A stretch of 54,164 bases of DNA from Micromonospora chalcea (GCF_002926165.1 NZ_MAGP01000124.1:1-54164); one strand, 5' to 3'; positions 27,884 through 36,713 are shown, counted from the stretch's first letter. Numbers and translations are program-made. The notes: generated from the sequence alone by a model not told the origin.

Positions 27884-28399
27884 GTGAACGTCGCAGACTA
27901 CACCGCGCCCATTAACGAACTCGTCACCGCCGTGAAGAACGCTGTCAGCCAAGCGGACGTGTCAGCGGCCAACTCAGCCAAAGACATGCAGATAGGGTCT
28001 GTTCAACTAGTCCTCAATGCGGTTGCGACGACCAAAGCCGGCGGTAGCCTCGACTTCCGTATTCCGGTCATCGGCTGGAAGGTGACGGTCGGGGCGAGCC
28101 GTACCTGGCAGAGGACACACACAATCGACATCACCCTCGTACCCGAAGGTGCGCAGCCCCGCTACGAGATCCGGGACCACCTTGTCGAGGGCACCCTCGT
28201 CGAAGCGATCAACACTATCCGGGCAGCTATCGCCGCGGCTGGCGGAGGCGATGATCCCCTCGTGTTGAAGACGGGAAGCGTTGAACTGGTCTTCGCTGTC
28301 ACCGACACCGGTTCCATCTCGGTAGGCGTGGACGGCGAACTCAGCGATGAGATCACGCACACGCTCAAGCTGGAACTGTTACCAGCGAAGACACCGTAA
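27884..28399 (+). CDS. Tandem Trypco2-domain protein
   Basis: A 171-aa protein starting at GTG 27884, 44 nt after the protease gene. It contains two copies of the Trypco2 (trypsin-co-occurring domain 2) pattern: an amphipathic helix, then MQIGSVQLVLNAVATTKAGG..IPVIGWKVTVGAS..RTHTIDITLVPE. The second copy is TLVEAINTIRAAIAAAGG, TGSVELVFAVTDTG and ITHTLKLELLP. Trypco domains were described as partners of trypsin-like, CHAT and STAND proteins in bacterial conflict systems, where they are thought to link sensor and effector. One domain is usual; here two are fused. It is probably co-transcribed with the CHAT gene and may recruit or regulate it. Confidence 0.8.
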   Translation: MNVADYTAPINELVTAVKNAVSQADVSAANSAKDMQIGSVQLVLNAVATTKAGGSLDFRIPVIGWKVTVGASRTWQRTHTIDITLVPEGAQPRYEIRDHLVEGTLVEAINTIRAAIAAAGGGDDPLVLKTGSVELVFAVTDTGSISVGVDGELSDEITHTLKLELLPAKTP

Positions 28400-28435
28400 C
28401 GAGCCGTCGGTCGGCGCCGGCGCTACAGTCCGTCC

Positions 28436-29128
28436 GTGGTCAGGCCCTCCTTCTACGCGCGGCCCGAGACCGAGGGCTGCGTTTTGAGCGTCGCCCCAGC
28501 GGTGGCGAGTTGGGACGCGGCTGGCTCGCGCGGTCAGGCGCGGTCCTCAGTATTCATCGACGGCGGCTGCACCACCGTCGCTCAGCAGGCTGTGAGCAAT
28601 GCCGGCCCTCTCGCGTTGCGGCTGGACGTCGGGCTGGCGGATACGGCGCCGCTATACGCCTCCCACGACCTGGACAACTACCTGTTTCCGCTGGCGCCGC
28701 AGCTGGTGAGGCGGACGGGGCGGGACTTCGTCTCGGTATGGGCGACCAAGCGTCACGCAGCGGCATCCTCCGTGGCGGTCTGCCCGGCCGTACCGGTCGA
28801 TGATCCTGGCGGGACCTACGTGTTCGACGTGACGACGACGGCACGAGGGTGTACAAGGAGCAGATTCGTGATCAGATCATGACTGCCAGCACGCTGCCGG
28901 GCGATGGCGTCGCGCTGCAGCTCGCGTTCGTTGTCGGACCCCGCCGGGCCTGGCCGAATCTGTGGAAGCCGACGATCGACGCCTTGGGAGCGATCCTCGG
29001 CCATGACGGCGGCGTGCGGGAGTGGAACGCCCGCGATGGGCGCATCACCGATCTCGGGCTGCACTGCGTCGTTGACCCCACCGTCGGCAGCCTGGTCCGG
29101 ATCGCGATCCGGGCGTCCCCGGCCCAAC
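28436..29128 (+). pseudogene. RusA-like protein (two half-domains), frameshifted and truncated by IS256
   Basis: The frame from GTG 28436 gives 148 codons ending at 28882. The neighbouring frame, open across the same point, reads RRDDDGTRVYKEQIRDQI and continues to about 29128, where IS256 sequence begins. A one-base shift near 28810-28840 joins them. The first half contains LALRLDVGL and HDLDNYLFPLAPQL, like the D-x-D-N core of RusA Holliday-junction resolvases (residues ~78-81). The second half has LQLAFVVGPRRAWPNLWK, PTIDALGAILG and DGRITDLGLH, which looks like the same fold repeated without the Asp pair. It is third in the CHAT-Trypco2 unit. The RusA assignment is tentative. It may be intact elsewhere; here it is dead or needs frameshifting. 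Confidence 0.5.
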
Positions 29129-29856
29129 ACGTCGGCGACGCCGCGGTTGCGCAGTTCGGTGAGGTAGCCGACCCACTGCTTGGCACCCTCCCCGCCGATC
29201 CCGGCCCACATACCGAGCACGTCGCGTTCTCCGTCGAGGCTGATACCGACCACGACGTAGACGGGCCGGTTCGCGACCTGCCCCTCGCGGATCTTCATCA
29301 CCAAGGCGTCGATGAACACCACCGGATACACCCTGTCGAGCGGCCGCTGCCGCCAGGCTTCCATCTCCTCCAGCACGCTGTCGGTGACCCGGCTGATCAA
29401 TTCCCGGGACACGTCCGCGTCATACACGTCCGCCAGATGCGCGGAGATCTCCCCGGTGGTCAGGCCCTTGGCATACAGCGACAGGATCGCCTCGTTGAAC
29501 CCGTCCAACCCGCGGACGTGCTTCGGCACGATCCGCGGCGTGAACGACCCGGCCCGGTCCCGAGGAACCTGGATCCGCACCGGCCCGACCTCGGTTTGCA
29601 CCGTCTTCGCTCCGTGCCCGTTGCGAATGTTGCTCCGCCGACCCGATTCCTCGTCGACACCAGCGTCGTCAAGATGGGCATCCAGTTCGGCGTCGAGCGC
29701 TGATTCCAGGACCGTGCGGGTGATCCCCGCGGGGAGCCCACCCGGGCCGACCAACGAGACTCCGTCGGCCTTGGCCCGCTCGACCAGCTGCTGCGCGAAC
29801 TCCACCTCAGCCGCCGTCGGTTCAGGAAGCTGAACCGCCTTCTTCTTGTCTGCCAT
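29129..29856 (-). pseudogene. IS256-family transposase, C-terminally truncated
   Basis: From ATG 29856 (MADKKKAVQLPEPTAAEVEF) the normal mutator-type transposase reads ITRTVLESALDAELDAHL, RNGHGAKTVQTEVGPVRI, PRDRAGSFTPRIVPKHVRGL and VVFIDALVMKIREGQVANRP up to YLTELRNRGVADV. The following sequence is foreign. The first catalytic Asp (FIDALV) remains but the later Asp and Glu are lost, so it is inactive. Confidence 0.85.
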
Positions 29857-29935
29857 GACGTGGTCCTTCCCGGACAGGAGCAACGTCCTGGCCAACGGAC
29901 CACACCCAGGTCAAACACGGAAATCTACGCAGTCC
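29129..29935 (-). mobile_element. IS256-family element, truncated
   Basis: Only the right part of an IS256-family element is present, from its outer end near 29935 (GGACTGCGTAGATTTCCG on the reverse strand) to a break at about 29129. The half coding for the C-terminal part of the transposase and the other inverted repeat are missing. The break is precisely where the plus-strand RusA-like reading starts to make sense, so a deletion or recombination fused the two. Confidence 0.75.
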
Positions 29936-30055
29936 TACTCGTCGCGCAGGCGTCAAGGTCCGCTTGACGTGACAAGCCAGGGCGACAGTCCGCTCCCAGA
30001 CGAGCTTATCGACAGCAGACAGTGCCTACTTGCGCTCGACGCGTATCGTGAGCGG

Positions 30056-30565
30056 ATGGAATGGTCGACTATCCTGGGCACAATCGTAGGTGCGATTGTC
30101 GGGCTTATTTCAGTTTTCTTGGCCGATCACCTTCGTTGGCGACGTGAAAACAAAAGTCAGTTGCTGCAAGCGCGTCAACAGGTTTACGTCGATTTTCTCG
30201 CCGCTCTAAGTAAAGCCCACTCCGAAATGCGGTCGGTCGCGTTTCGTGGCGAGGTTTCTGATACTGAAATGCGTAACGCACTACTTGAGGCCATTGATGC
30301 ATCAGGAATTTGGCGGCTGCGTCAAAGTGTTTCTCTGATTGGCTCGAGGCAACTCATGCATGAAGTAGTTGTAGCTGCTCGGAAGTTGGAAGGTGTGTGC
30401 GAAGCCTTGAGTTTGGATGCCGATGTTTCGGGCGATCGGTACATCAAGGCGCGAAACAACCTGTGGGCCGCCAATGCGGCTCTTCGTGAGTCGATGCGTA
30501 AGGATCTCGGAATTGCGGGAGATCCCGACCCCGACATGCATGCTTACCGTCATCTCGGAAACTGA
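30056..30565 (+). CDS. Single-TM hypothetical protein, low GC
   Basis: A 169-aa protein from ATG 30056. One N-terminal transmembrane helix (ILGTIVGAIVGLISVFLADH) is followed by LRWRRENKSQLLQARQQVYVDFLAAL and a helical cytoplasmic domain. This is the layout of a large, uncharacterised actinobacterial family of membrane-anchored helical proteins; the protein at 21033 has the same plan. GC is visibly lower than in the chromosomal half of the window, and codon use is less biased, which points to recent acquisition. It stands alone after the IS256 remnant. Function unknown. Confidence 0.7.
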   Translation: MEWSTILGTIVGAIVGLISVFLADHLRWRRENKSQLLQARQQVYVDFLAALSKAHSEMRSVAFRGEVSDTEMRNALLEAIDASGIWRLRQSVSLIGSRQLMHEVVVAARKLEGVCEALSLDADVSGDRYIKARNNLWAANAALRESMRKDLGIAGDPDPDMHAYRHLGN

Positions 30566-30819
30566 TATCAGCTTTACGACGACTTGCGTCCGGGAGGCTC
30601 GCAGAGTGCTTCCTTGCCTCGTGCCCGAGCCGTGCCCGATGCAAGGGTTAATACCGGCCATCACGAACCCGTGGCATGGCTGGAAGTAGCGCCCAGTAGC
30701 GACACTCCGTCATGGAACTACCGTCTGCGCAGATCAAGACGCTTCGCAAGCTGAGGGTGGCCGCCCGATCCTGGATGGTGCGCCCGCGAGTTCGTTGCCT
30801 CGGGGCGATGTCATGGAGG

Positions 30820-31457
30820 CTATTCGAGCGGCACGACGCGGAAATCGGTGACGAAGCTGGCGATGCGCCCGTCCGCGGTGTGACCTACATACGTTGCGTA
30901 CACGCCGTCGCCCCATCCAGAGCCGACGACGTACACGTTGGCTCCGGTCCGCTCCTCCGCTACCGCGGAAACGACGGCGTCGATCGGGTCGTCCGGAACC
31001 TGCGCCGGAATGAAGACCTCGTCGATCCTCTCGAAGTCCCACTCGCGCAGTGCCTCGAGGGCGACCTGGTCGGCGAGCGTCCCGATACCCGAGTCGGCCG
31101 CGTACCCGAAGAAGTCCTCGTCGCCGAGTGAGGCGACGTCCTGGCCTGGGAGCAGGGCCATGCTCCACGCCGCGACCGGTTCGTCCACCACCGTCACTGC
31201 AAGGCGGTGATCCGTCGCTGCCCCTCGCCGCCGTCGGCATGCACCAGCGCCACCCAAGCCCGCAGCGGATACCTGCCGGGCGCCACCGAGCCAACGAAAG
31301 GAGTGGCCTGCGCCACCAGCGGATCACACCCCACGACCTTGCCGGACGGCAGCATCACCGGCCCAAGCTCGTACGGCTCGACACGATAGGTGACCCCATC
31401 GCTCTCGACGCGATACCCGGCGGTCAACACCGCATTGAGATCCGGCACGTAGGGCAT
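30820..31457 (-). pseudogene. DUF4241 family gene, split by a one-base frameshift
   Basis: The N-terminal part (31457-31194) reads MPYVPDLNAVLTAGYRVE, then LPSGKVVGCDPLVAQATPFV and PGRYPLRAWVALVHADGG. The C-terminal part (to 30820) reads AVTVVDEPVAAWSMALLPG, GYAADSGIGTLADQVALEAL, VGSGWGDGVYATYVGHTADG and SFVTDFRVVPLE. Together they make one typical ~212-aa DUF4241 protein. At about 31193-31200 the coding strand has ACCGCCTTGCAGTGACG where restoring one G (GCCTTGGCAGTG) rejoins the frames. DUF4241 proteins often sit beside polymorphic toxins. A sequencing or assembly error is the alternative to real decay. Confidence 0.8.
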
Positions 31458-31608
31458 GACGCGCAGCGTATCCAGGACACCGCCTCCGACCGAAAGCCGC
31501 GTCAGGCCACCGGCCGAGTTCCCACACCCCCGGGTGCGGCAAAGGAGTGCACGGGCCTCTGCTGGTCGACGGCGGGCTGTGTGCCGTCCGACATGCGATC
31601 ATCGCCGC

Positions 31609-31878
31609 ATGTACGAGCGGGCGGACGAGTTGCGACGATTGCTCAACGAGTGGGATTTCATCGGTGTCTTCGATCCGGAGACCAACGTCGACGAGTACGA
31701 CTGCATGCTTTCGCCGCTGTTGACGAGGCTGGCCGGTGGTGCGGACAGCAACGAGATTCGGGAGTACCTCGACGAGGAGATCCGCGGTCACTTCGGCATG
31801 TCGCCCGAGGGCGCCGGCACCGGGCCCATGGCCGAGCGTCTGGTTGCCTGGCCGGAGGTGGGAGACGGCGAGCACTGA
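31609..31878 (+). CDS. Small acidic hypothetical protein
   Basis: An 89-aa protein from ATG 31609 (MYERADELRRLLNEWDFIGV). The frame is open upstream, but codons before 31609 give an unlikely Arg/Pro-rich peptide. It is acidic, all-helical in appearance and conserved in feel (FDPETNVDEYDCMLSPLLTR, NEIREYLDEEIRGHFGM). Small proteins with this LxxWDPIGV..DEYD pattern are common in actinobacterial variable regions, and it may be immunity-like. No family name is certain. It sits between the split DUF4241 gene and a small membrane protein. Confidence 0.6.
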   Translation: MYERADELRRLLNEWDFIGVFDPETNVDEYDCMLSPLLTRLAGGADSNEIREYLDEEIRGHFGMSPEGAGTGPMAERLVAWPEVGDGEH

Positions 31879-32167
31879 CCGATCTGGCGGGCCGCCGCGT
31901 CGGAGCGGGTGCTGCGTGACCTCGTCCGGGCTGGCTTCGCGTCTGCCCGGGCTGCCTCGGTCAGTTGCCGAACGATCTCGGCGAACCCGACGACGGCCAC
32001 GATTGAAGCCGGCCACCGCGCCATGCCGCCTCGGAGCCATTGATATTGGCCAGGCCCTCGGACGGCGGCAGATCAGTGCGGCTCCGTCTGGCGGCTGTGC
32101 CAGGCGGTCTCGTGAATCGTTCGGGCTGAGGTGGCCCGGTTCCTTCGGCGTATGTCACGCTCGGGCG

Positions 32168-32479
32168 GTGACGATCACCAGGCCGATGGTTGCCGGAGCG
32201 GTCGTTGCCCTCGCTGGGCACGGCCTTGCTGTTGGGTTCACGATCGCCCTGGCCACCGCCGCTGGTGGCGCCCCGAATGCAGACTTGGACGCCGGTGGCA
32301 GGTTCGCGGCGCTCTTCTTCGGCGTACTCACGTACGGCATCGCCCAGCTGGTGTTGCTGGGCAGCTGCTTCGCGCTGTCCGGACGGCTCGGCCGTGGGTC
32401 ATCGTCTGGCCTCGTAGCTGGCTGGATATTGGGACTGGCCACGAGCCTGTACTACCTGTGCGGCGGGTTCGGCGCCTAA
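32168..32479 (+). CDS. Small membrane protein (source of the fragment at 6042)
   Basis: A 103-aa protein from GTG 32168 (VTITRPMVAGAVVALAGHG). Three hydrophobic helices: MVAGAVVALAGHGLAVGFTI, AALFFGVLTYGIAQLVLL, and SSSGLVAGWILGLATSLYYL. No enzymatic motif. The last 60 codons and ~28 bp beyond the stop are duplicated, with a nonsense mutation, at 6042-6243. The preceding 289 bp (31879-32167) show no gene. Function unknown; the setting among immunity-type genes suggests a membrane-acting immunity or accessory protein, but this is only context. Confidence 0.6.
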   Translation: MTITRPMVAGAVVALAGHGLAVGFTIALATAAGGAPNADLDAGGRFAALFFGVLTYGIAQLVLLGSCFALSGRLGRGSSSGLVAGWILGLATSLYYLCGGFGA

Positions 32480-32578
32480 CGAATGCCCGGCCACCTGCAC
32501 GCCATGACGCATACGGCAGGCGCGACCGAACGCTGCGCCCGGTCAGCGGCAGAAGAGCAAAGGGATCCCTCGGCACAA

Positions 32579-32988
32579 TCAGATCCCGAGGCGTTCGATC
32601 AGCATCTCGATGTTGGGCGCAACCTCGATCCAGTCCGCCGCTGTGCTGAGGTAGATCACCGACGGTGCGACCGACGAAGGTCTGTAGTCCAACGCAAACG
32701 GCCGGTCAGGTCCGAGGTCACCGATCAGGAGAGACCGGTCGGGATCCACGTCGCCGGGCGGGCTCTGCCGGTCCGGTTGACCGAGGTAGAACCCGCGATA
32801 GTCCTCAGGGATGTCATCGAGCCAGCGCCTGTTGGCCGTCATCCGACTCAAAGGAAGGAACTGCGGCGCTACGGCGTCATCACGAAGACTTCCCGATACG
32901 TCGACGACGAGCGGTCTGGAGCTACCCACCGACCCTGCTGCAGCACCCGGAGCAGCGCAGACGGGGCCGACAAGCTGTCGATGATCAT
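32579..32988 (-). pseudogene. SMI1/KNR4 family gene, split by a one-base frameshift
   Basis: From ATG 32988 the first frame reads MIIDSLSAPSALLRVLQQGR, WVAPDRSSSTYREVF and stops. The second frame continues DDAVAPQFLPLSRMTANRRW, DDIPEDYRGFYLGQPDRQ, RSLLIGDLGPDRPFALDYR and WIEVAPNIEMLIERLGI, the usual C-terminal half of SMI1/KNR4-fold immunity proteins. Restoring one G in GTCTTCGTGATGACG (about 32870-32885) rejoins them. SMI1/KNR4 proteins are broad immunity proteins of polymorphic-toxin systems. No cognate toxin is adjacent, so this is an orphan or decayed immunity gene. Confidence 0.75.
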
Positions 32989-33217
32989 GTAACTATCGTC
33001 GGTGCTCCGAGCGGCCCCCACAAGACTTCGACGCACACCACCAGCGGCAGAAGAGGAAGCCGAACGCAGCAGTGTGCACCGATGGCAGGTGGCAGCCGTT
33101 GACAGCCGCTTAAGTCGACAAGCTGACAATACTGCGCATGACATAGGGCACTATCGTCGATAGCCTCCACTCACGCCATAACGGGACGCTAGCTCTCGCC
33201 TTGGCGGTTAACCCAGT

Positions 33218-35071
33218 TTGAAAGCAGATGTAAAGTTGGCGAAAAATGCGCAAGAGCGGTTCAGGGGCCAGTTGATGCTCCAGATCTCAGCCGGCCGGTT
33301 CTTCCGCGCTGGCATACCCATAAACGAGCACCTCCACCGGCACGCCGTCTATAGCAACGGCTGGCTCATCGAGTCCGTCGCAGTAGAGTTGCCCGTCGGA
33401 ACCATTATCGGCTCCACCGGGATCCATGACATCTCCACCATCATGATCGAAGCAGTCGATCGGCTCGAGGCACAACGGCCAGATGGCACGAATGAATTCA
33501 TGGTGGCGACCGGAGGATACGAGCTCGTCGATGACATCGCGTACGTGATGACTTTCGTCCTCAACCTGAACTTTTGTCGCAACCACGATCAGGTTCGCAG
33601 GCTGGTGACTCGCGTTGGCGGCGTTGGCCGACGTGACGGTGCCGCTAGTTTGTTTCCAGGCCTGTTCGACCCGCGGCAGGTTATCCAGCCCTCGGATTTG
33701 AACGAAGTGAAGCGATTTATGGACGAGTTGATCGCCCTTGGTCGCGAAGATTTCGCCCGCGTTATGCGGGTCATACGCAATACGGTAGACGCGACCCGGC
33801 GCGCCATTGATGACTCTACGGGCGCATATACTGACCTCGTCGCCGCACTGGAGTCCCTCGGAGACGAACACCTTACGAACCCGGCCAGTTGGGACCGTTA
33901 CGAGGGCAGAAAGCGAAAGATAATCGACGCTGCGCTAAAAGGTCAAGAAGAGTCATTTGCCGATAGGATGCGAGTTGCGGTCCTAGAAGCTGACCGCGTC
34001 GGCCTTAAACGCCGGTTCGTATCGTCGACCCTGGCGCGGGTTTCGTCGGCATACTACCGCGGCGAGGCGGTCGGCCAGGGGCACCCGCCACGGTCCGCAG
34101 ACCTTGAGCGGCTACTCGGTGTCGCATATGACATTAGATCCAAGAGGAGCCATGTTCTTGAGGACCTGGGCGACGAAGCTTGGGTATTCACCGACGGAGC
34201 CGAAACCGTCTTCGAGCCCAATTTTAGCCGCATATTAACCCTCGCTGGCCTTTGGCGGTTGGTCCGGCATGTTGTGCGCCAGTTCGTCGCCGATGCGCCT
34301 AAGGTAGCGCCCGAGCCTTGGGACTACCGCAACGCGCTTCCTGGGATAATCCGTGCGCAACTCGCCCCACAGTATTGGGTCTGGCAGGCGGACGGTTTCG
34401 ATAGCAAGACCGCAGAAAACTGGTTTAATGGTGTTGTCGAAGCACTTGTTGCCCACATCTCAGGCGATACCCGCGAAGGCATTGACCTGTCGCAGGTCAT
34501 CGGCAAGATTGAGAATCTCGCTCCGAATTTACCCGACGGTGACTCAAAGACAGCCATGGTCGCCATTTACGCGCTTTGGCACGAATGGGTAGAACCTAAG
34601 GAGCGCAGTCCTAGCGCCGCAGCCTTCCTCGACTCCCATCAGGAATGCTTGGAGGCCCCCTCTCCGACTGCCTTCACGCTCGGTCTGCTGTCGAATCGCA
34701 GGCGTCCCGCTTGGAGCGCAGACGAGTGGGCTGAGCTCGCAATGACGCGACGAACTGCTCGAATCAAGGGCAAGGAAGCCCCTCTGCCCGCAGCCGTCGA
34801 TGCCCTGCTTCAGCTCGAAGCCGCTGATCAGTTGGAGGCGGTGGGACGGCACGCCGAGGCTGTACGTTTCGCGTCTAACGCTGTCGAAGAATTTCCTGGG
34901 AATGAGGATCTCCTCGCCTGGGAGAGGCGACTGATCGCAGGCGACCATGATCCTGCCTTCAGCGTTCATAAATTTCTTTTCGGCAAAGAGCCGAAGGAGG
35001 CGCCCGCAAAGGAAGAATCGACCATCGAAAGCGTGGAAGCCTCGACCCCCGAAGAGTTACAGCAGGAATAA
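33218..35071 (+). CDS. 617-aa protein of unknown family with a HEPN-like RxxxxH motif
   Basis: TTG 33218 is the longest start; ATG 33275 (MLQISAGRFF) is an alternative. No signal peptide or membrane helix. The N-terminal ~140 residues mix strands and helices. The central helical part has LERLLGVAYDIRSKRSHVLE (near residues 300-318), which matches the Rx4-6H signature and the YDIRS-x-x-x-H context of ApeA/Abi-type HEPN ribonuclease domains. The C-terminal part is helical with a TPR-like unit (DQLEAVGRHAEAVRFASNAV) and an acidic tail. GC is lower than in the chromosomal half of the window. It stands alone after a row of decayed immunity genes. A role as a single-gene RNase-type defence protein is possible but unproven; the family was not recognised. 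Confidence 0.55.
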   Translation: MKADVKLAKNAQERFRGQLMLQISAGRFFRAGIPINEHLHRHAVYSNGWLIESVAVELPVGTIIGSTGIHDISTIMIEAVDRLEAQRPDGTNEFMVATGGYELVDDIAYVMTFVLNLNFCRNHDQVRRLVTRVGGVGRRDGAASLFPGLFDPRQVIQPSDLNEVKRFMDELIALGREDFARVMRVIRNTVDATRRAIDDSTGAYTDLVAALESLGDEHLTNPASWDRYEGRKRKIIDAALKGQEESFADRMRVAVLEADRVGLKRRFVSSTLARVSSAYYRGEAVGQGHPPRSADLERLLGVAYDIRSKRSHVLEDLGDEAWVFTDGAETVFEPNFSRILTLAGLWRLVRHVVRQFVADAPKVAPEPWDYRNALPGIIRAQLAPQYWVWQADGFDSKTAENWFNGVVEALVAHISGDTREGIDLSQVIGKIENLAPNLPDGDSKTAMVAIYALWHEWVEPKERSPSAAAFLDSHQECLEAPSPTAFTLGLLSNRRRPAWSADEWAELAMTRRTARIKGKEAPLPAAVDALLQLEAADQLEAVGRHAEAVRFASNAVEEFPGNEDLLAWERRLIAGDHDPAFSVHKFLFGKEPKEAPAKEESTIESVEASTPEELQQE

Positions 35072-35223
35072 GCCCGTGTGGTGGCTTAGGTGCGGCTGCA
35101 CTGCTTTCGGCACATCCGGACGCCGACGAACGGCGCCGACGGCACTTGGGTGACAAGCGCTTTGCAGCATGAGCGGCCAGCGTAGCGATACAGGATCGAA
35201 CTAAAGACGATGCGGTCACAGGT

Positions 35224-35462
35224 ATGACCAGCGATGATCGGTCGGTGGGAAAGGTGCGCGGGGCCGATGGTCTGCGCGGCCGTTTCGAGGGCGCGTTGCG
35301 CGACCTGCGGGGGCGGCGCCTAACGTCGGTCGACTACTGGGACGTGCACAACTTCGGCCCGAAACGCGCGCCATGGGACTATGGCGACTGGCACCACGCC
35401 GTCATGGGCGTGCAACTCGGCACCGACCTCGGCGCCGTGACCGTGACCTGGACCGACACATT
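35224..35462 (+). pseudogene. Gene fragment truncated by the IS5-family insertion
   Basis: From ATG 35224 about 79 codons read MTSDDRSVGKVRGADGLRG, then SVDYWDVHNFGPKRAPWDYG and DWHHAVMGVQLGTDLGAVTV before running into the IS end at 35463. The pattern resembles small immunity-type hypothetical proteins. After the IS (from 36726) one frame reads DHAKSGERWHSYIDVPASDG, which could belong to the missing part, but the next gene's 3' end follows at once, so the original 3' end is probably lost. Confidence 0.5.
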
Positions 35463-35807
35463 GAGCCTTTTTCATCCTGCGTAGCGGGCGGCTTCGACGT
35501 GGTGCAGAACGAGGGTGGCCTGCACGATCGCGGTAGCGCGGCGCGGGCAGCAGCGAAGCTTGGCCAGGATCTTCCAGGTCTTGAGCGTGGCGATCGCGCG
35601 CTCACCGCGGGCGCGGATCTTCGCGTGCGCCCGGTTGACCGTCTTCTGCCGGCGTGACAGCTTCGGCCGGAAGCGGCGCCGCTTGAACGGGATGCGCAGG
35701 CTGCCACGGGCGCCCTGGTAGCCCTTGTCCGCGAAGGTCATCACATCGGCGCTGGTCAAGGCTTCGATGATGCCGTGGGTGCGGGCGGCGGTCAGGTCAT
35801 GCGTTGA
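35463..35807 (-). repeat. Left arm of a 345-bp inverted repeat
   Basis: Reverse complement of 36378-36722. It encodes, on the minus strand, the last ~110 residues of the same transposase (from STHDLTAARTHGIIEALTSA to LHHVEAARYAG), identical at protein level to the full copy. It has no start and is therefore a gene fragment. Confidence 0.88.
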
Positions 35808-35930
35808 GCCTTTTCCAGCCTGATCTTGCAGGTCAGCCCGGGTCGGCAAGGGGTGCTGATCGATGAGGGCGAGGCTCCAGGTAGGACAGCAAATCGACCA
35901 AAACCCGATGCCCCGACCGGGAGCCTCGCC

Positions 35931-36713
35931 ATGCTGTCCTACCCTGCCACGATCCCGTTGTCCAACCGGACCCTGAACCACCTCGCCGAGCGAATCCGCG
36001 GCCACCGCCAGCAGCGCAAATCCCGGTGGAGGCGACTGACCCCGGGCCGCCAGGCACTACTCGCCCTGGCCCACCTGCGCAACGGCGACACCTACACCCG
36101 CCTCGCCGCCGGCTTCGAGATCGGCGTCGCGACCGCCTGGCGCTATGTTCAAGAAGCAATCGCCCTGCTCAGCGCTGCCGCCGAGGACCTGGACACCGCC
36201 ATGCGGCGCATCCGACAACTGGCCTACACGATCCTGGACGGCACGCTGATCCCGATCGACCGGGTCGCCGACCAGAAGCCGTACTACTCCGGCAAGCACA
36301 AACGTCACGGCGTGAACGTGCAGGTCATCGCGGATGCGGCCGGGCGTCTCGTCCGGGCATCGGCCGCGCTGCCCGGTTCAACGCATGACCTGACCGCCGC
36401 CCGCACCCACGGCATCATCGAAGCCTTGACCAGCGCCGATGTGATGACCTTCGCGGACAAGGGCTACCAGGGCGCCCGTGGCAGCCTGCGCATCCCGTTC
36501 AAGCGGCGCCGCTTCCGGCCGAAGCTGTCACGCCGGCAGAAGACGGTCAACCGGGCGCACGCGAAGATCCGCGCCCGCGGTGAGCGCGCGATCGCCACGC
36601 TCAAGACCTGGAAGATCCTGGCCAAGCTTCGCTGCTGCCCGCGCCGCGCTACCGCGATCGTGCAGGCCACCCTCGTCTTGCACCACGTCGAAGCCGCCCG
36701 CTACGCAGGATGA
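35931..36713 (+). CDS. IS5-family transposase (HTH plus DDE)
   Basis: A 260-aa protein starting at ATG 35931 (MLSYPATIPLSNRTLNHLAE) with GGGAG upstream. An N-terminal helix-turn-helix (LALAHLRNGDTYTRLAAGF, GVATAWRYVQEAIALL) is followed by the catalytic domain: TILDGTLIPIDR (Asp), MTFADKGYQGARG (Asp) and HAKIRARGERAIATLKTW (Glu). The KYHGVN-type segment YYSGKHKRHGVNVQVIAD is typical. It is intact and probably recently active, given the near-identical neighbouring partial copy. Confidence 0.9.
   Translation: MLSYPATIPLSNRTLNHLAERIRGHRQQRKSRWRRLTPGRQALLALAHLRNGDTYTRLAAGFEIGVATAWRYVQEAIALLSAAAEDLDTAMRRIRQLAYTILDGTLIPIDRVADQKPYYSGKHKRHGVNVQVIADAAGRLVRASAALPGSTHDLTAARTHGIIEALTSADVMTFADKGYQGARGSLRIPFKRRRFRPKLSRRQKTVNRAHAKIRARGERAIATLKTWKILAKLRCCPRRATAIVQATLVLHHVEAARYAG

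Noticed and set aside
35472..36005. 177-aa minus-strand frame considered as a second transposase gene
   Set aside because: Only its C-terminal ~110 residues are transposase; the N-terminal part is antisense sequence of the full copy's left end. It is a fragment.
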